From contig NC_135356.1 of the NCBI RefSeq assembly GCF_051622035.1, positions 992,001 through 1,056,000 of the forward strand: DNA of 64,000 nucleotides, in the 5' to 3' direction. Positions within the stretch are counted from its first letter, which is position 1. Each line of letters starts with the position of its first letter. A model generated the notes under the pieces. The model searched no databases. It saw only the letters and a program-made list of their open reading frames with translations, and was not told the DNA's origin. This DNA is from Arctopsyche grandis (Eukaryota > Arthropoda > Insecta > Trichoptera > Hydropsychidae). Of this stretch, positions 1 through 13,800 are shown piece after piece. Made by a program: the position numbers and the translations under genes.

Positions 1-385
1 TTTGTTCCTCCTGTGGCTCGCACAAATATGTTGTCAACGGCTCCTATATCTAGAGCGATATATCTGCTTAACAGGATTTCTGGTGAAATTGACCTCTTCA
101 ATATAAAATATACTAATCTGGTTGAGTGGTTGTTGAGGAATGCCAGTGGTTGATTTTGCCTATTATAAATATTAATGATTGTTATTACTTTATCTATGTT
201 TTTTCTTTTTTTTTATGATTTTATGATTTTAATGATGTTGTGTTACTTTTGTTATTATTATAAGTTATTATTACTGTTATCATGTTATTATTACTGAATG
301 ACCGGCCACAGCGACGCATTGGAGATCTCTGTAATGTCACTGTGGCTTATATGTTAAATAAATAAATAAAAAATAAAAAAAATAT
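1..385 (+). mobile_element. LINE 3' end (ORF2 C-terminus and 3' UTR)
   Basis: The first 153 bases read in frame 1 without a stop to a TGA at 151-153. The peptide contains ARTNMLSTAPISRAIYLLNR and resembles the extreme C-terminus of jockey-like LINE ORF2 proteins, where a short Arg/Asn-rich stretch precedes the stop. A TG-rich 3' UTR follows and ends in an A/AAAT-rich tail near 350-382. Most of the element lies outside the window. The clade is inferred from the general pattern only. Confidence 0.6.
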
Positions 386-839
386 CGTCGTAATTCAAAA
401 CATTGTTGTAATTCAAAACATCAACGATGATCTAATTTTAGCTCAATCTCGCTCGTAAGCTTAATTTTGATATTTAATTTCAATTTTTTATTTAATTTTT
501 ATTTCGATATTTTGTACGCTACTGGTTTTAAAAGTTGGCCCAAAATCGTTGTTGGTTAAATATTTCCGAAGGGGGAAACACAGTAGTTATCGTGACGACT
601 TAAAAGAAACAATAACAAGGTTTTTTTCGCTCGTAATTATAATATTTCTCTGGTTGTAATGCGCATCGTCGTAATTTAAAACATTATTGTAATTCAAAAC
701 ATCAACGATGATCTAATTTTAGCTCAATCTCGCTCGTTAGCTTAATTTTGATATTTAATTTCAATTTTTTTATTTAATTTTTATTTCGATATTTTGTACG
801 CTACTGGTTTTAAAAGTTGGCCCAAAATCATCGTTGGTT
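384..839. repeat. Direct repeat pair, about 174 bp each
   Basis: Positions 384-557 and 665-839 are near-identical and both run from ATCGTCGTAATT to GTTGGTT. The repeat distance is about 281 bp. No coding potential is seen. The duplicated piece may be a transposon fragment. Nothing recognisable lies between 840 and 1278. Confidence 0.8.
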
Positions 840-1276
840 TGGTGCGTACGGACCATTAGTTCATAACTGACCGCGTGGGTTCAAATGGGTTAAGAGGGCT
901 GGACACCAGCGCCTTGTCCATACAATTATGGCACTAGAGAAATTATTTTTTAATATGCTATGGATATCCACCATAGGCATGTTTCTATTTTTTTTATTTT
1001 TTTGATTAGATATTTTTTATAGGAGCTATGAGCCACCAAATATCTATAAAATCGCCTCGTTTTTACACCCACGAAAAGAGTCCAGCGTGATAATTTAACG
1101 GTTGATTTTTAAAAAAATACGAAAACACAAACATAGAAAATATCCTTCTCATAGCGATGATGAATTTTTTTTTAAATTGGTCCTGTTTTTGAGGAGAAAA
1201 CTGGAGAATACGAAACCTCGATTTTGTCGATTTAAAATACGTATTATCTGGTCGAAGCGCAACTGTCGCATTCACT

Positions 1277-1389
<113 letters not shown>

Positions 1390-1687
1390 ATATATTTATT
1401 TACTGAAGATTTTTTAATCACAATATGATATTTACACCTTTCACAATAAATTTTTTCACCATTTAATATTAATTCCGGATGACCGCTTATCCAACTGTTT
1501 ACTGTTGTTTTGGAATGTTTAATCGGAACCATTATTTTTATTTTTATTATTAAAAGCGAAAAGTTGGAACTATTTTTTTAGATTAATCGTAATTATTTTC
1601 AAAGAATTTTATTAACGCAATTGAAATCGAATGGCGGAGATTATCGAAGTTCGTCACGAATATAATATTATTCATTAGATCCATTCT

Positions 1688-2852
1688 AGGGGTTCCAAAA
1701 AACCGCCCGAAAAAAGAAACCGGTTTTCGGTTTTTTTACAAAAAAAAACCGGCCAACCGGCTTTCACCGGTTTCAGAAAATATTTTTTTTATGTTTTAAA
1801 TTTTGACATAGAAAAAAAAAGTTGTAAATATATTATATTATGCAAAAAAGAGATATTAAATTTTATTTATTTTTTAAAAAATGATATTTTAAAAAAACTA
1901 ATGCATCAAGTGTATCATGTTTCATCGAACTTCGAATTTTCGTACAAAAATTATTGGCAATGCTAAAAACACGTTCGCACGCGGTTGACGTTGGATTAAT
2001 AGTTAACAATGCGTTATATTATTTTTCGAGTTTTTCAGTACGCTGTTTGCTATAATCTAATAATTTAAAATCTTTTTGCAATTGGAACGGTTCCTCAGAA
2101 ACGTCTTCTGGCACAGTCATGACTCATGATTGATGATATGCTTTTATTTAATTCCGTTATCAAAGGATCGATTGAGGCTATTGCCTGATCATTGTCAGAT
2201 CGACATGATTCTGTCGTTTCAACTAAAATTATATCGTCATCATCATTATCATTATTATTAAAAAAAAAGTATTTTCATTAAATTGTTCGCATGAGAAATT
2301 GCAGCAGATTTCGAAACAAATATTTGAGTTGAATTAACTACAGTTTTGGGAACTACTGATGTGTGTAAATATTGTAATAAAACTAATAAAGTAACTAAAG
2401 TTTTGTTTCGTCGTTCTAATATTCTACAAGTTAAAGCCTTTTTAATTTCACAACTAATTGAATTTTCATATTTTTTTAATTGCTCAAATATAAAATTAAT
2501 TACAAGTACAGGGATAATTGTTCTCGTCGTCGGCTTTTCTGGTTATAAATTTGTCTTTCAATAGTGAATATCTCAAAGCTAGCGCTAAGTGCTTTTTACC
2601 ATTTTTTTTGTTCAAAGAAATATACTAAAAATATAAAAATACGCCTATAAGAGATTTTGGATATATGTACACATTTATTTTGATGTCATAGAAATTTGAA
2701 ATCCATAATTGTTAGTTTTGAGGAAAAAAACATTAATTAAAGAAAACCTTAAAAAACCGGTTGATCGAGCAAAAAAAGCCGGTTTTAGGTTTTTTGAAAA
2801 TTGGTGATAAAGCCGGCTTTTCGGTTTCGGTTTAAGCTGGTTTGGAAGCCCT
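1688..2852 (-). mobile_element. hAT transposon remnant
   Basis: The left end reads AGGGGTTCCAAAAAACC, and the right end in reverse complement reads AGGGCTTCCAAACC. AGATCCAT occurs at 1677-1684 and 2853-2860, consistent with an 8-bp hAT target duplication, although three extra bases lie between the left copy and the recognisable end. Subterminal regions are full of ACCGG/CCGGT motifs. A broken transposase lies inside on the minus strand. Confidence 0.8.
1863..2120 (-). pseudogene. hAT transposase C-terminal fragment
   Basis: Read on the minus strand from an ATG at 2120, one frame covers the end of a hAT transposase. It has one in-frame stop after the Glu-Lys that follows QRTEKL. Downstream comes NPTSTACERVFSIANN, then a Lys/Arg stretch and LDALVFLKYH. 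This matches the hAT C-terminal dimerisation region (P-T-S-x-x-x-E-R-x-F-S followed by a Leu-rich helix). The catalytic part is not recognisable, so the gene is dead. Confidence 0.85.
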
Positions 2853-2879
2853 AGATCCATACTGTACGGAAAACCGAAA

Positions 2880-3900
2880 ACAACTAAAAGTACAGACCCA
2901 TGACAGGTCGTTCTTACCACTAGCGTAATTTGCAAAACTTGTGACAAATTTGACAAACATGCCACTCAAATTTGACAAATTTGCCACTCTGCTGGTTGTG
3001 TTTCTTTTCCGTTCCATTGACCTTGGTAAATGTGCACCCAACAGTCTGCCACTCTGTTGAATGTGCTTCTTTTCCGTTCCATTGACCCAACTGAAATCCA
3101 TTTCTTTCTGATGTATTTTCCCGTTACATCTGCGAGATGATCTAAACACTGCTGCAACTGTCCATGTATTTTTTCAGGTACTCGTGTTTCCACTAGTTTC
3201 CAACTAGATTTTTTTCAATTCAATTCAATTTTTATCAATTGTTCCGCTCTCTCTCGTTGAAGTCGCGATCTGGCGTTTCTTCAGTTTCAAATGCCCTCAC
3301 GTGGTTGATCCAAGTCGCTCGTTTCCCCAACGTCCAAATTTGTTGCGGTGGCCCCGTCTTCCTGTCATGTGGCCCAGCATCCTTCTGCAGACCAACGTTC
3401 CACCCAGAACGTGCTTCCGTTGCCATTCCCTCTGAAGCGGTGCCTCTATCCTCCCAAAAGTGACTTGATTGACTCCGCCGACTGACCAACCAACATTTAT
3501 CCAATCTGATAAATGTGCCTCTCTGCCGTTGCATGGTTCCGATTGAATTCCATTTCAATCCGTTTACTTTCCGACTCTTTGCGAGATGCCACCTGTGACA
3601 TAACAGGTGGTTAACTAGTTTCCAATTAGACTCGACTAGTTTCCAATTAGATTTTTTTCCAGTTTGTTGACATCTGCCGTCAACAAACAGTTAAAGGGAA
3701 TAGTGGCTTGTAATCGACATCTCTCAGTTGTAGTCAATCTCCGCTCCTCTTCTGACGACGATGCTTTCCCGTGGATCGTCGTCACCTACAGCCGCTAATT
3801 CTTGCTACTTGCGGCGAATTGGCGAACTGCACTCGTCCCGGTCGCCCTTTGGATGACTCTGCAATTGCCGGATGCTGCTCTCCGATGTTGTCTTTAAATT
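2880..3900. repeat. Less AT-rich block with internal repeats and a hairpin
   Basis: This block is less AT-rich than its surroundings. A 41-bp segment at 2982-3022 recurs at 3047-3088 and includes TTCTTTTCCGTTCCATTGAC. The words ACTAGTTTCCAA and TTAGATTTTTTT recur near 3190 and 3620-3650. A perfect 8-bp-arm hairpin (CCACCTGT / ACAGGTGG) lies at 3589-3610. Short open frames here match nothing I recognise. It is probably part of an unclassified transposon. Confidence 0.5.
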
Positions 3901-4189
3901 GTATATACATATGTACATACATATATAAATTTTATTAAAATTCATTGAAATTTTTTATTATTTAATATTAAACTCTTCATAAAAATAGATGCTAAAATTG
4001 AACATTTTTAATGCCCTTAAACGCTAAAATGCAAAATGAAAATGCTAAAATTGACAGAAATAGGAGCCCAAAATACGTGGCTCTAATGATGATGATTATG
4101 TATGTACATATGTATGTATGTACTATCTCAAAATTGTTAAGGTTTAATTAAATTCAACTTTATTGTCCTGCTAACACAGGCAATAATTC

Positions 4190-4440
4190 TCTTCAAAACG
4201 ATTTGGACAAAATTGACACGTGGCCAAAAACTTGACTTCTAACTTTAAATGTTAAGAAATGCTCTGTACTACACTTAGGAAAAAATAAACCCAAATCGTT
4301 CCTGCAAAATTAACAACCAGTTTCTCAATTGCGTCCAACATCAATTAGACCTATGTAAGTATCATCACCAATTGCGACCTAAAATGGTCCTCTCATATTT
4401 ATCAAATGCATGCATATTTTTATAAAGTGTAAACACGGAT
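4190..4440 (+). mobile_element. LINE reverse-transcriptase fragment
   Basis: Translation across frameshifts gives NDLDKIDTWPKT, a stop, then LTLNVKKCSVLHLGKN, and in another frame TNCDLKWSSHIYQM. This is the order of motifs downstream of the catalytic YADD box in CR1/jockey-like LINE reverse transcriptases (W-x-L-x-F-N-x-x-K-C, then DLKWSSHI). Stops and frameshifts make it a dead copy. Confidence 0.7.
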
Positions 4441-4599
4441 TTTATACCTAAATTATGCACACATGTTTATGTACATATGTATGTGTTGTTATTATGTACA
4501 AATTCGAAAATAAAAAGGTTGGTACCTGTGTATATATCGTATCACAAAATCTATGAACGAGTTGTCGTGTAACCGTGTATATGTATGTATATACCGTAT

Positions 4600-4770
4600 C
4601 ACAACATAAGGTCCAATGATATAAGATCCAACCACAAAGGTACCACGAAAAAAGATCCTCCCGATAGAATGTCCACCAGATAAGTGATCCAGACGATAAA
4701 AAACCCAGATGATAAAACGTCCGACCGAAATCGTCTAACCGGTTAAAGGTCCAGCCACAAAAAGTCCGAA
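4600..4770. repeat. Degenerate phrase repeat (GTCCA/GATCC-type)
   Basis: A run of similar short phrases, each built around (G)GTCC or GATCC followed by an A-rich stretch with GATAA, for example AAGGTCCAATGATATAAGAT and AGTGATCCAGACGATAAAA. Roughly ten irregular copies of 15-20 bp occur. No frame is maintained. The origin is unknown. Confidence 0.5.
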
Positions 4771-4986
4771 AACAAAATATAAAAAAGTAATAATGGTTGA
4801 TAAAACGCTCCATATTTATAATAAATCGGATATCGAGTCAATTTGACTCGATATTCGATTGAATACTCGGTGAATACTCGATACTCGATTGAATATTTGG
4901 TGAGTGAATCGAATTTGGAATCAGGTGTGGTCAACCGGGTTTAAATTGTTTTTATTATTTTCCGAATATAATAATAATGTTATTCA

Positions 4987-5170
4987 GTTCCTCAATTGCG
5001 TCCAACATCAATTAGATCTATGTAAGTATCATCACCACTTGCGACCTAAAATGGTCCTCTCATATTTATCAAATTGTCAACAAATGTTATTCATATTCTG
5101 TATGTTATAAAGCGTGTATTCAATTTTCTGAACGTAACTATTTTATCAAAAATATATAAAACTTTCATCA
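4987..5170 (+). mobile_element. LINE reverse-transcriptase fragment, second copy
   Basis: Positions 4987-5074 nearly duplicate 4320-4407, the DLKWSSHI-region piece of the previous LINE fragment. The sequence then continues with further LINE-like sequence to about 5170. It appears to be an independent remnant of the same LINE family. The stretch 5170-6710 shows no gene, only AT-rich DNA and TATGTACATA runs. Confidence 0.55.
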
Positions 5171-6717
5171 GACCTGATTGTGAAGGAATTTGAATTAGTT
5201 TTTAAAAATCAGGCCAATTTTTTCCTTGGGCCGGATGAAAATTGAGGGATTGGATCAATTTTTTCAATCGAAAGATTGGGGGAAAATTGGATCAATTTTT
5301 TCCATGGGCCGGTAGGTTGGTGACCACTGCATTAGGGTATTTCTTAAAATCGTTATGTAACTTAAATATAATTTTAAAAGGTTTTTATGCATATCTTTTT
5401 CCACCATGAAACAATCTTTACTCTTGAGTTTTGTGGTTTTTAATTAATAAGGAACTTATTTCTCTATTATTTTATTATGAGTATCTATGAAGTTATATAT
5501 TTGTATACTTGTAGTAGCGAGAATATCTGAAATTCAAATACATATAATAAATCTTTCGATCTCAGAAACAATATACATATATATGCACTTATAACTATTT
5601 ATGTACATACATATGTATGTTAGTGGAATCCGAAGCTGAAGAATGATGCATGGAGCTTAATAATGATAATTGATGTCATCCACGAAATGTAAGTGAGAGT
5701 GATCGGCTTCGCCTGGGTTAGTATTTTTTTTTACTTTCAACACCTATGAATAATTAAAAATTTCTTGTGATATACTTACTGTGTTCGTGTAGTTCTTAAT
5801 ATGCTCAACATTCGCCCAAATGGACTATTTTCTTTCATTTAATATATGTATATTATATACTGCAGGGAATGAAACTCCAACCAGCATATCGATATATGTA
5901 TGTACATATGTACTATTTGAATGTGCAGTACGTCTAAATACATTACCTAGGTAGATGAAATTGGAAGTGTGTTTGTGTTTTTCTTATGTAGACGCAGGAA
6001 CAGGAACGGGAACAGGGACTCGTATAATAAGAAGATATTTGTAAAATGGCGATACAATTACATACATTTAATATTTCATCATTTGTATGAAGGTATGTAT
6101 ATTCAGGCAACGCACAGTGTGGCCGTGTGTAGATCTGCCTGGACATTCACGACTTTAATATTTTCCGAAAAACTATTAAAATATCATCGTTATATATTGA
6201 CGAGTATTGTATCTATATACTTTGATGAACTATTAATAAAATTTTATTTATTCGTGTCAAAATCCGTCACACTTGATCAAACTTGTGACTCGTGTAACTA
6301 TATAGATTTGTATTTGTAATAAATATACATATGTATGTACTAAAAAGATAGATTTGGACTTTCAGGTTGGAGGTCACTTGGGATATAATTAAAAGCTTTA
6401 TTGATAAATTTATGATCAAGTAGTACTCAAAAAAGTAGCTTCTAATATATTTAATCAAAATTTTACCAAAAATATAATTGCTTTTTTGATTGGAATATCC
6501 ACCCCTGAGTTTCTACTCGATTTTAATTAATTATTTATCTATAAGAATCTGTAAAATATTTGCTACCACAAATTGCCTTAATTTTTTACGTTAAACATTA
6601 TTTTGATAATTTTTACGACACCAATAAACAAATTTTGACCTCTTTTTTATCATCATTAAAACTTATAAATTTTTATTTTTTCTATTTAATTTTATGATAT
6701 ATTTCTTCCCACTGATT

Positions 6718-7150
6718 ACACTGTTCGACAAATGACGACTTTTTTTTTGGTTCAGAGACGAGATATAACTTTTCTTATAGATCTATGCCCAGTAAATACG
6801 AATCTGGTAATAAAAAGTGTTGATTGGCTCGAGATTCGGAGATACATACATACATATATGTATGTGTTTTTTAAATCGCGCGATTTTTCTTTATCTTGGT
6901 GTTGTTCGGTCGATTGCTCAAAATCTGTTAATTTCCTTTTCAGTTTTCAAATCTCTCAAAGTAGTCGTCCATTTTAAATCAAAAGTCAAAATTACGTATT
7001 TTCACTTGAGATTTTTTCCCACTGTTAATACTATATTATATTGATTATTTTCTATTGAAACATGTTTATTAGGATAGTGTTCTGGCCAAATTATTTTTTG
7101 TTTTCGTTTAAAATGGTTAATTGGATGTGTGCTGAATTTTAAATCTGTAA
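6718..7150. repeat. Interspersed repeat, copy 1 (partner at 42738)
   Basis: This segment begins with ACTGTTCGACA and contains GAGACGAGATAT, GTTGATTGG and CGAGATTCGGAGATA. The same words occur in the same order at 42738-43160. No terminal repeats or coding frame are found. Confidence 0.8.
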
Positions 7151-7176
7151 ATTTACGAGCAAAAAATTCGTATTAG

Positions 7177-7268
7177 TAGAGCACGGATTTGTGCACGGAT
7201 TAGAGCACGGATTTGTGCACGGATTAGAGCACGGATTTGTGCACAGATTAGAGCACGGAGTTGTGCAA
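7177..7268. repeat. 24-bp minisatellite
   Basis: About four tandem copies of a unit close to AGAGCACGGATTTGTGCACG plus four more bases. GTGCAC and GAGCAC alternate, so each unit is partly palindromic. Confidence 0.9.
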
Positions 7269-7679
7269 ACGGCCACACATTGCGACACCAAGCTTATAAG
7301 GTAAAATAAAATCCATTATATTTTTATGTAATTAATTTATTACCCACATATCCAAAATCTCACAGTGAAAATGCATACGCATACATCCATAGATACATTA
7401 AATATATTAAAATCTTATTATCTATTTTATTTCTACATGTTTACCATATGTGCCATGATAATTTGCCACAAAGCGACACCTATGGCCAAACCTTATACAT
7501 ACATATGTAAGTACTAAGTAATTCTAAACACATAACAATATAAGGGCAAAGTTGTACTAAACAAATTCTACAATATATGTATGTAGGTAAGCATATTTAA
7601 CAACCAAAAAATTCGATAGCTACGAATTTGCAGGAAACAGAGGATATCGATTTTTATCGGATACAAAATATTAAATTAA

Positions 7680-7800
7680 ATGAAAATGGAAAATTGTATG
7701 TACATAAGTCTGTAAGTCATATTTCTCAATTCCGGCCGAGAATTGAACCCATGACCTCTCTATTGGTTACCAACACTATGGTTAACTTACAAACATACTC
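7680..7800 (-). mobile_element. Possible tRNA-derived SINE fragment
   Basis: On the minus strand the segment reads like a tRNA head: a box-A-like AGTTAACCATAGTGTTGG followed about 30 bases later by a box-B-like GGTTCAATTC, then GGCCGGAATTGAG. No SINE body is recognised downstream. The remaining sequence up to 8415 is AT-rich without a gene. Confidence 0.4.
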
Positions 7801-10449
7801 CAGACTATACAATTTATCATCAGCATTTCACATTTGTATTGAACATATAGGAAAAATATTAACAAAATGTATAGCAGTACATTGGTATTCACTGATTAAA
7901 ATAAATTTATTTATCTAAAGAAGCACAAAGATTAAATTAATAAAATTAATTTGGTGACATTATTTTGGTGAAAATCAATGTGAGCAAAATACTAAAACAA
8001 ATGACATATATGTACGAAGTTTTCATGCGTACAATTATATCAATGTACCTACGTATGGAAAGTTACATGTTTTTATTAAATTTTTGATAAATCGAATAGA
8101 CAGTGAACCGCGCAAAATTTTTACAACCAAATTTTAGTGCATCTTTATAAACTAATTCAATTATATAGGACCAAAAGGCTCAACTTCTGATATAACAGAT
8201 TGGTGATATATCATGCAATTTTATTATACATATGTATATGTATATCATGCAATACATGTTGGAAAATGAGAATTCTGCAATCGAGAAATGCATTAATTGA
8301 TCACATTTGATGTAACCGAAACGGCAACATTCGCAAATATGGCGATATATCTACTATTCAACTGAAAACAAGACAGGGAAACGTGTGCACATATACTCGA
8401 TACACTTTGTCAATTTTCAAGAGGAGGACAAGACAACGTCGACTTCATAACTCTGGACAACTCCAGTATCCAGAGCAATTGGTATGTCGTGATATCACCT
8501 GCATCGGATGTTTATAAGTCATGAAAACATATGATGTCGAAAGAACTCGCAGTATTGTTTTACACGAATGAGGACGAAACGTTTCATTAAACTGAGAACG
8601 AGAGTACGTTTCAAGTTTAAAGATTGAAAATTGTCCGTTTTGTGGACGATTTATTCAATTTTGATTCATCTTGTAATGAAAAACTCGAAGAAATATAAAC
8701 AGCTAACGTTTCTCTGGCTTGTTTCAATAATGGATCACTTTGAAATATTTGGAATCTATGGAATTTCACAGATCACGATTTGATCAAGCTTGTACGCATA
8801 TTTCAACAAGCGAAGAGACAGAGACACGAGTGCACGTAAACCCGTTACACTTTGCTCCATTTTTAAGGACATTGCATATCCAATCGTATCAAAAGAGAAA
8901 AAGAAAGTGACCTTTAAGGATTGGCTGATTGCCCTTGTAGTAAATATCACAACAATAGGGCTACAGAATCTACTTTTAGCAGAAGAGATTCATTGTTATG
9001 TCGATAATTGTCCGATTTGAACGTTCGACGATGACGTTTGTTTTCGTCAGATTATTTTTGTAGTTGCATACGTATAATTCAACTACAACGCTTCGTTTAC
9101 TTGATTGGACTTGTCTATCTATGTATCGATTTGGACTTATCTATCTTCGAAAAGTCGAAATTTAAATACAAAAATGGTGTACAAATACTGTCCCAAGTAA
9201 GCTTGAAGCCCAGACAGCTCCTTCGTTATGGTGGCTATATAGATCGAAGCTTCCATCGACTAGATTCAAATATGTATTGAATCTATTGGAAACGTAAATA
9301 ATACTCATGTGATAACTATGAACACAATGAATTGGGTAACTTGCTACTATAGAGTTTGCACCCAGCTGCACTAATATTCCACTTTAGTGAAACTTACAGA
9401 CATACATACATATGTATGTATATATTTATTTATAATTTTTTGGCCCATTATATTTGAGGACGATCATACCATGTCATTAAATATCCTAAGATATCGTTTG
9501 ACAACCCAGAGGACAATGGAGTTGCGGGGGAGCAACGCGACCGAAAAGACAACTCGGTTTCGTTGAAACAGTTATTACTAGCATCAAAACGAAAGACGCA
9601 CTAAATTAATAGTAAATCGCATATCACATTATAATTAAATGAGTACGACTAGAAAGTTTCAAGAGGAGAACAAGACAACGTCGACTTCATAACTCTGGAA
9701 AACTCCAGTATCCAGAGCAATTGGTATGTCGTGATATCACCTGCATCGGATGTTCATAAGTCATGAAAACAGGTGATGTCGAAACGACTCGCAGTATTGT
9801 TTTACACGAATGAGGATGACACGTATCCATTAAACTGAGAACGAGAGTACGTTTCAAGTTTAAAGATTGAAAATTGTCCGTTTTGTGGACGATTTATTCC
9901 ATTTTGATTCATCTTGTAATGAAAAACTCGAAGAAATGTAAACAGCTAACGTTTCTCTGGCTTGTTTCAATAATGGATCACTTTGAAATATTTGGAATCT
10001 ATGGAATTTCACAGATCACGATTTGATCAAGCTTGTACGCATATTTCAACAAGCGAGGAGACAGAGACACGAGTGCACGTAAACCCGTTACACTTTGCTC
10101 CATTTTTAAGGACATTGCATATCCAATCGTATCAAAAGAGAAAAAGAAAGTGACTTTTAAGGATTGGCTGATTGCCCTTGTAGAAAATATCACAACAATA
10201 GGGCTACAGAATCTACTTTTAGCAGAAGAGATTCATTGTTATGTCGATAATTGTCCGATTTGAACGTTCGACGATGACGTTTGTTTTCGTCAGATTATTT
10301 TTGTAGTTGCATACGTATAATTCAACTACAACGCTTCGTTTACTTGATTGGACTTGTCTATCTATGTATCGATTTGGACTTATCTATCTTCGAAAAGTCG
10401 AAATTTAATTACAAAAATGGTGTACAAATACTGTCCCAAGTAAGCTTGA

Positions 10450-10814
10450 AGCCCAGACAGCTCCTTCGTTATGGAGGCTATATAGATCGAAGCTTCCATC
10501 GACTAGATTCAAATATGTATTGAATCTATTGGAAACGTAAATAATACTCATGTGATAACTATGAACACAATGAATTGGGTAACTTGCTACTATAGAGTTT
10601 GCACCCAGCTGCACTAATATTCCACTTTAGTGAAACTTACAGACATACATACATATGTATATATATATTTATTTATAATTTTTTGGCCCATTATATTTGA
10701 GGACGATCATACCATGTCATTAAATATCCTAAGATATCGTTCGACAACCCAGAGGACAATGGAGTTGCGGGGGAGCAACGCGACCGAAAAGACAACTCGG
10801 TTTCGTTGAAACAG
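10450..10814. repeat. Long (365-bp) satellite cassette, type example
   Basis: This is the segment unique to 1243-bp monomers. It follows CCCAAGTAAGCTTGA and ends before TTATTACTAGCATCAAAACG. It contains GCCCAGACAGCTCCTTCG, a palindromic ACATACATATGTAT run, GGCCCATTATATTTGAGG and AGTTGCGGGGGAGCAACGCG. Equivalent cassettes occur in 11 of the 16 monomers. Confidence 0.9.
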
Positions 10815-13800
10815 TTATTACTAGCATCAAAACGAAAGACGCACTAAATTAATAGTAAATCGCATATCACATTATAATAAAATGAGTACGACTAGAAAGT
10901 TTCAAGAGGAGAACAAGACAACGTCGACTTCATAACTCTGGAAAACTCCAGTATCCAGAGCAATTGGTATGTCGTGATATCACCTGCATCGGATGTTCAT
11001 AAGTCATGAAAACAGATGATGTCGAAACGACTCGCAGTATTGTTTTACACGAATGAGGACGACACGTATCCATTAAACTGAGAACGAGAGTACGTTTCAA
11101 GTTTAAAGATTGAAAATTGTCCGTTTTGTGGACGATTTATTCCATTTTGATTCATCTTGTAATGAAAAACTCGAAGAAATGTAAACAGCTAACGTTTCTC
11201 TGGCTTGTTTCAATAATGGATCACTTTGAAATATTTGGAATCTATGGAATTTCACAGATCACGATTTGATCAAGCTTGTACGCATATTTCAACAAGCGAG
11301 GAGACAGAGACACGAGTGCACGTAAACCCGTTACACTTTGCTCCATTTTTAAGGACATTGCATATCCAATCGTATCAAAAGAGAAAAAGAAAGTGACCTT
11401 TAAGGATTGGCTGATTGCCCTTGTAGTAAATATCACAACAATAGGGCTACAGAATCTACTTTTAGCAGAAGAGATTCATTGTTATGTCGATAATTGTCCG
11501 ATTTGAACGTTCGACGATGACGTTTGTTTTCGTCAGATTATTTTTGTAGTTGCATACGTATAATTCAACTACAACGCTTCGTTTACTTGATTGGACTTGT
11601 CTATCTATGTATCGATTTGGACTTATCTATCTTCGAAAAGTCGAAATTTAATTACAAAAATGGTGTACAAATACTGTCCCAAGTAAGCTTGAAGCCCAGA
11701 CAGCTCCTTCGTTATGGAGGCTATATAGATCGAAGCTTCCATCGACTAGATTCAAATATGTATTGAATCTATTGGAAACGTAAATAATACTCATGTGATA
11801 ACTATGAACACAATGAATTGGGTAACTTGCTACTATAGAGTTTGCACCCAGCTGCACTAATATTCCACTTTAGTGAAACTTACAGACATACATACATATG
11901 TATGTATATATTTATTTATAATTTTTTGGCCCATTATATTTGAGGACGATCATACCATGTCATTAAATATCCTAAGATATCGTTCGACAACCCAGAGGAC
12001 AATGGAGTTGCGGAAGAGCAACGCGACCGAAAAGACAACTCGGTTTCGTTGAAACAGTTATTACTAGCATCAAAACGAAAGACGCACTAAATTAATAGTA
12101 AATCGCATATCACATTATAATTAAATGAGTACGACTAGAAAGTTTCAAGAGGAGAACAAGACAACGTCGACTTCATAACTCTGGAAAACTCCAGTATCCA
12201 GAGCAATTGGTATGTCGTGATATCACCTGCATCGGATGTTCATAAGTCATGAAAACAGATGATGTCGAAACGACTCGCAGTATTGTTTTACACGAATGAG
12301 GACGACACGTATCCATTAAACTGAGAACGAGAGTACGTTTCAAGTTTAAAGATTGAAAATTGTCCGTTTTGTGGACGATTTATTCCATTTTGATTCATCT
12401 TGTAATGAAAAACTCGAAGAAATGTAAACAGCTAACGTTTCTCTGGCTTGTTTCAATAATGGATCACTTTGAAATATTTGGAATCTATGGAATTTCACAG
12501 ATCACGATTTGATCAAGCTTGTACGCATATTTCAACAAGCGAGGAGACAGAGACACGAGTGCACGTAAACCCGTTACACTTTGCTCCATTTTTAAGGACA
12601 TTGCATATCCAATCGTATCAAAAGAGAAAAAGAAAGTGACCTTTAAGGATTGGCTGATTGCCCTTGTAGTAAATATCACAACAATAGGGCTACAGAATCT
12701 ACTTTTAGCAGAAGAGATTCATTGTTATGTCGATAATTGTCCGATTTGAACGTTCGACGATGACGTTTGTTTTCGTCAGATTATTTTTGTAGTTGCATAC
12801 GTATAATTCAACTACAACGCTTCGTTTACTTAATTGGACTTGTCTATCTATGTATCGATTTGGACTTATCTATCTTCGAAAAGTCGAAATTTAATTACAA
12901 AAATGGTGTACAAATACTGTCCCAAGTAAGCTTGAAGCCCAGACAGCTCCTTCGTTATGGTGGCTATATAGATCGAAGCTTCCATCGACTAGATTCAAAT
13001 ATGTATTGAATCTATTGGAAACGTAAATAATACTCATGTGATAACTATAAACACAATGAATTGGGTAACTTGCTACTATAGAGTTTGCACCCAGCTGCAC
13101 TAATATTCCACTTTAGTGAAACTTACAGACATACATACATATGTATGTATATATTTATTTATAATTTTTTGGCCCATTATATTTGAGGACGATCATACCA
13201 TGTCATTAAATATCCTAAGATATCGTTCGACAACCCAGAGGACAATGGAGTTGCGGGGGAGCAACGCGACCGAAAATACAACTCGGTTTCGTTGAAACAG
13301 TTATTACTAGCATCAAAACGAAAGACGCACTAAATTAATAGTAAATCGCATATCACATTATAATTAAATGAGTACGACTAGAAAGTTTCAAGAGGAGAAC
13401 AAGACAACGTCGACTTCATAACTCTGGAAAACTCCAGTATCCAGAGCAATTGGTATGTCGTGATATCACCTGCATCGGATGTTTATAAGTCATGAAAACA
13501 GGTGATGTCGAAACAACTCGCAGTATTGTTTTACACGAATGAGGATGACACGTATCCATTAAACTGAGAACGAGAGTACGTTTCAAGTTTAAAGATTGAA
13601 AATTGTCCGTTTTGTGGACGATTTATTCCATTTTGATTAATCTTGTAATGAAAAACTCGAAGAAATGTAAACAGCTAACGTTTCTCTGGCTTGTTTCAAT
13701 AATGGATCACTTTGAAATATTTGGAAACTATGGAATTTCACAAATCACGATTTGATCAAGCTTGTACGCATATTTCAACAAGCGAGGAGACAGAGACACG

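Noticed and set aside
3235-3558. 107-codon minus-strand frame as a gene
   Set aside because: No family resemblance; it sits in a repeat-rich, less AT-rich block and an overlapping open frame exists on the other strand.
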